Source: Rhodospirillales bacterium (GTDB lineage Bacteria; Pseudomonadota; Alphaproteobacteria; CACIAM-22H2). From it: a DNA stretch of 64,000 bases. Under the pieces are notes generated by a model that ran no database searches, was not told the DNA's origin, and worked only from the letters and a program-made list of their open reading frames with translations. Of this stretch, positions 62,069-64,000 are shown in pieces. Within the stretch, counting starts at the first letter, position 1. Every line of letters begins with the position of its first letter. The stretch lies in assembly GCA_016794025.1 (NCBI GenBank), contig JAEUKX010000049.1:26829-90828 (forward strand). The letters run 5' to 3'. The translations under genes and the position numbers were made by a program.

Positions 62069-62469
62069 CCTGCCGGCTGGACGATCACCATCCAGCCGAC
62101 GCCGAAGCGGTCGGCCAGCATGCCGAAACACGGCGAGAAGAAGGTCGGCCCCAGCGGCATCGTGATGCTGCCGCCTTCTGAAAGCGCGTCGAACATGCGC
62201 CGGGCGTCGGCCGGGTCCTTTGCGGTCAGCGACAGGCTGAAGCCCTTGAACTCCGGCTTGCCCTTCGCATAGCCGTCCGAGAGCATGATTTCGCCGCCGC
62301 CCATGCGCAGCGTGGCATGCAGGATCATGTTGTCGTCGCCGGGCGGCTTCGGCTCGGGCGCGTCCTTGAAGCGAACGAGCATCGCGACCTCTGCGCCGAT
62401 CGCCTTTTGGTAGAAATCGATCGCGGCCTGGCAGTGGCCGTCAAAAAACAGATAGGGGGTGGGCGGCAT
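62065..62469 (-). CDS. VOC family protein (PhnB-like)
   Basis: 134 residues of the glyoxalase/bleomycin-resistance fold, PhnB subgroup: [24 protein letters not shown] at the start, then [18 protein letters not shown] and an ending [21 protein letters not shown]. Metal-dependent activity is not established for this subgroup. It is transcribed toward the sulfonate operon and overlaps the last four bases of that operon's final gene. Confidence 0.85.
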   Translation of the reverse strand: MPPTPYLFFDGHCQAAIDFYQKAIGAEVAMLVRFKDAPEPKPPGDDNMILHATLRMGGGEIMLSDGYAKGKPEFKGFSLSLTAKDPADARRMFDALSEGGSITMPLGPTFFSPCFGMLADRFGVGWMVIVQPAG

Positions 62470-62703
62470 GGATGTCTCCCGCGGTTGGCGCGCGCGAGCT
62501 TACTCGGGCGCTTCGGTGGCGGCCATCTTGCCGGTGTACTCGACCGCGATCTGCCCGCCGCCGCGCTTGCCATGCAGGCGCGCGCCGATTTCTGGAGCCG
62601 TTTCAGCAACCTACCGGCGACATGCGGCTTTCTGGCGGCTGTTTTACACAATATTTAGAATACCCGATCAGTCTGCCCACGCCCTTTCCCCCCGGAGGCA
62701 GTG

Positions 62704-64000
62704 CATGGCGACGGTCAAGAATACCTTCATTGCATTCAGCATGCTGGCGATCGCGACGACGGCTGGAGCCGGCGGTGTCGGTCTCTGGAGCGTCTCGACC
62801 TTGAACGGACACATGGATGAGGTGGTCGATATCGCCAAGGCGCTTCGCCGCCAGGGCGACGCCGACATGATGCATGATGCGCTTCGCAGCGACGTCTATC
62901 GGGCCCTCTATGCCGCCGAGGCCGCGCCCGACCAACGCGCGGAGATCGAAAAGGACGCCGCCGAGCATCTCGACCGCTTCCGGGTCGACATGCGCGACAA
63001 TCTTGCCGCCGATCTGCCGGCGTCGGCGCGCAAGGCGGTGTCCGACGTGAGCGGGCCGCTCGAAGCCTATGGCAAGGCGAGCACGGAACTGGTCGCGCTT
63101 GCGTTTCGCGACATCGCCGCGGCGCGCGAGAAGCTCGATGCGTTCAACATGGCATTCTCGACCCTCGAGGATTCGATGGAGGAGGTGAGCCAGGTGATCG
63201 AGGCGGCGGCCGACCGCCGCGAGGCGCAGGCCGCCTCGTTCGGCGCGCGCGCCTCGGCGATCCTGCTGGCCACGCTGATCGGCGCGCCGCTGCTCGTGAT
63301 CTTGCTCTGTGCGCGCCTGCTGCGTTCGGTCGTTCGACCGATCGGCGAAATGACGCGCGTGATGGGCCGGCTTGCCGCACGCGAGCTTTCCGTCGAGATC
63401 GCGGGCGCCGGACGGCGGGACGAAATCGGCGCGATGGCCAAATCCGTCGAGGTGTTCCGGGCGGGCCTGGTCGAGGCGGACAGGCTAGCCAGAGTCCAGG
63501 AGGAGGAGCAGGCCGCCAAGCAGAAGCGCGCGGATGCGGTCCAGCGCCTTGTCGACGAGTTCGAGCGCGTTGCCGCGGGCGCCGTGAAGGGCGTGGCTTC
63601 GGCGGCGACCGAACTGGATTCGACCGCGAACTCGATGGTTTCTCTGGCGCGCGAAACAGGCGGCCATGCGGCAAACGTCGCCACCGCGGCCGAGGAGACG
63701 AGCGCCAATGTCCAGACAGTGGCCTCCGCGACCGAGGAGATGACGGGATCGGTGCGCGAGATCTCGACGCAGGTCGCCAGCTCGGCGGAGATCGCGCGCA
63801 AGGCGGTCGAGGAGGCGAGCCACACCTCGGAGTCGGCCCGGCGCCTGTCTGACGCTGCGCAGAAGATCGGCGAGGTCGTGGGCCTCATCACCAGCATCGC
63901 CAGCCAGACGAACCTGCTGGCGCTCAACGCCACGATCGAGGCCGCGCGGGCGGGCGAGGCCGGCAAGGGCTTCGCGGTCGTCGCCTCCGAGGTCAAGAAC
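62704..64000 (+). CDS. methyl-accepting chemotaxis protein, N-terminal part (runs off the window)
   Basis: 432 residues are visible. A first membrane helix ([20 protein letters not shown]) leads to a periplasmic helical sensor of about 165 residues, a second membrane helix ([20 protein letters not shown]), a HAMP domain ([16 protein letters not shown]) and the signalling domain. The hairpin-proximal conserved region begins with [40 protein letters not shown]. The ligand domain looks like a four-helix bundle. GGAGG precedes the ATG at 62704. Lying behind the sulfonate operon, it might guide the cell to such substrates, but that is only positional. Confidence 0.92.

Noticed and set aside
62470..62703. 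Minus-strand 36-codon stretch ending at a TAA near 62493, containing [16 protein letters not shown]
   Set aside because: It looks somewhat like the C-terminal end of a protein but is closed by a stop just upstream and has no start or ribosome site. It could be a gene remnant; too short to call.

Overview
High-GC proteobacterial chromosome, most likely an alphaproteobacterium of the Rhodospirillales/Rhizobiales type. The pointers are a phosphatidylcholine synthase, HspQ and DUF1192/DUF2783 small proteins, a PaaN-type phenylacetate gene set, a PAS_5 protein, a REP-like hairpin repeat of the alphaproteobacterial kind, and many CaiB/TctC/PrpD catabolic genes. No rRNA, tRNA, CRISPR array, insertion sequence or prophage gene was seen. 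Genes are packed tightly, with many ATGA/GTGA stop-start overlaps that mark operons.

Layout. 1-3.4 kb: end of an SDR gene, a polysaccharide deacetylase, a PAS_5 protein and an ALDH7-type aldehyde dehydrogenase. 3.4-8.0 kb (minus): one operon joining a two-subunit molybdenum hydroxylase (IorAB type) to soxX-soxY-soxZ-soxA, with no soxB or soxCD and an atypical SoxY tail. 8.2-19.8 kb (plus): catabolic operon with a CaiB CoA-transferase, a crotonase, a GntR regulator, a complete ABC importer, a complete tripartite tricarboxylate transporter, an MmgE/PrpD protein and an SDR. 19.8-26.9 kb: household genes (GNAT, RecQ, HspQ, MscS, phosphatidylcholine synthase, 3-hydroxybutyrate dehydrogenase, quinone oxidoreductase). 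26.9-36.6 kb: aromatic catabolism, with a flavin monooxygenase and phenylacetate genes paaK, paaJ-like, paaI, paaH, paaG divergent from paaN-paaY. 36.6-43.7 kb: SPFH/NfeD pair, REP repeat, DUF4126, gamma-glutamyltransferase, DUF4197, pentapeptide-repeat protein and a nucleotidyl-cyclase-like protein.

44.6-62.1 kb: the most interesting part, an uninterrupted 19-gene operon behind a divergent GntR/UTRA regulator. It holds suyAB ((R)-sulfolactate sulfo-lyase), slcC- and comC-like sulfolactate dehydrogenases, a TauE-type exporter and a sulfonate/nitrate-type ABC importer. Interleaved with these are a second succinate-dehydrogenase-like complex (frdB, two membrane subunits, frdA), a class I fumarase-like hydro-lyase, a mandelate-racemase-family enzyme, a ThDP enzyme, an acyl-CoA dehydrogenase, a CoA-transferase and a MaoC-type hydratase.

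My reading, which is inference, is that the operon extends sulfolactate catabolism upstream. A sulfonate analogue of succinate (3-sulfopropanoate) would be oxidised to 3-sulfoacrylate by the Sdh-like complex and hydrated to 3-sulfolactate by the fumarase-like enzyme. SlcC/ComC would epimerise it through sulfopyruvate, and SuyAB would cleave it to pyruvate and sulfite, which TauE exports. The window ends with a VOC protein and the first part of a chemoreceptor.
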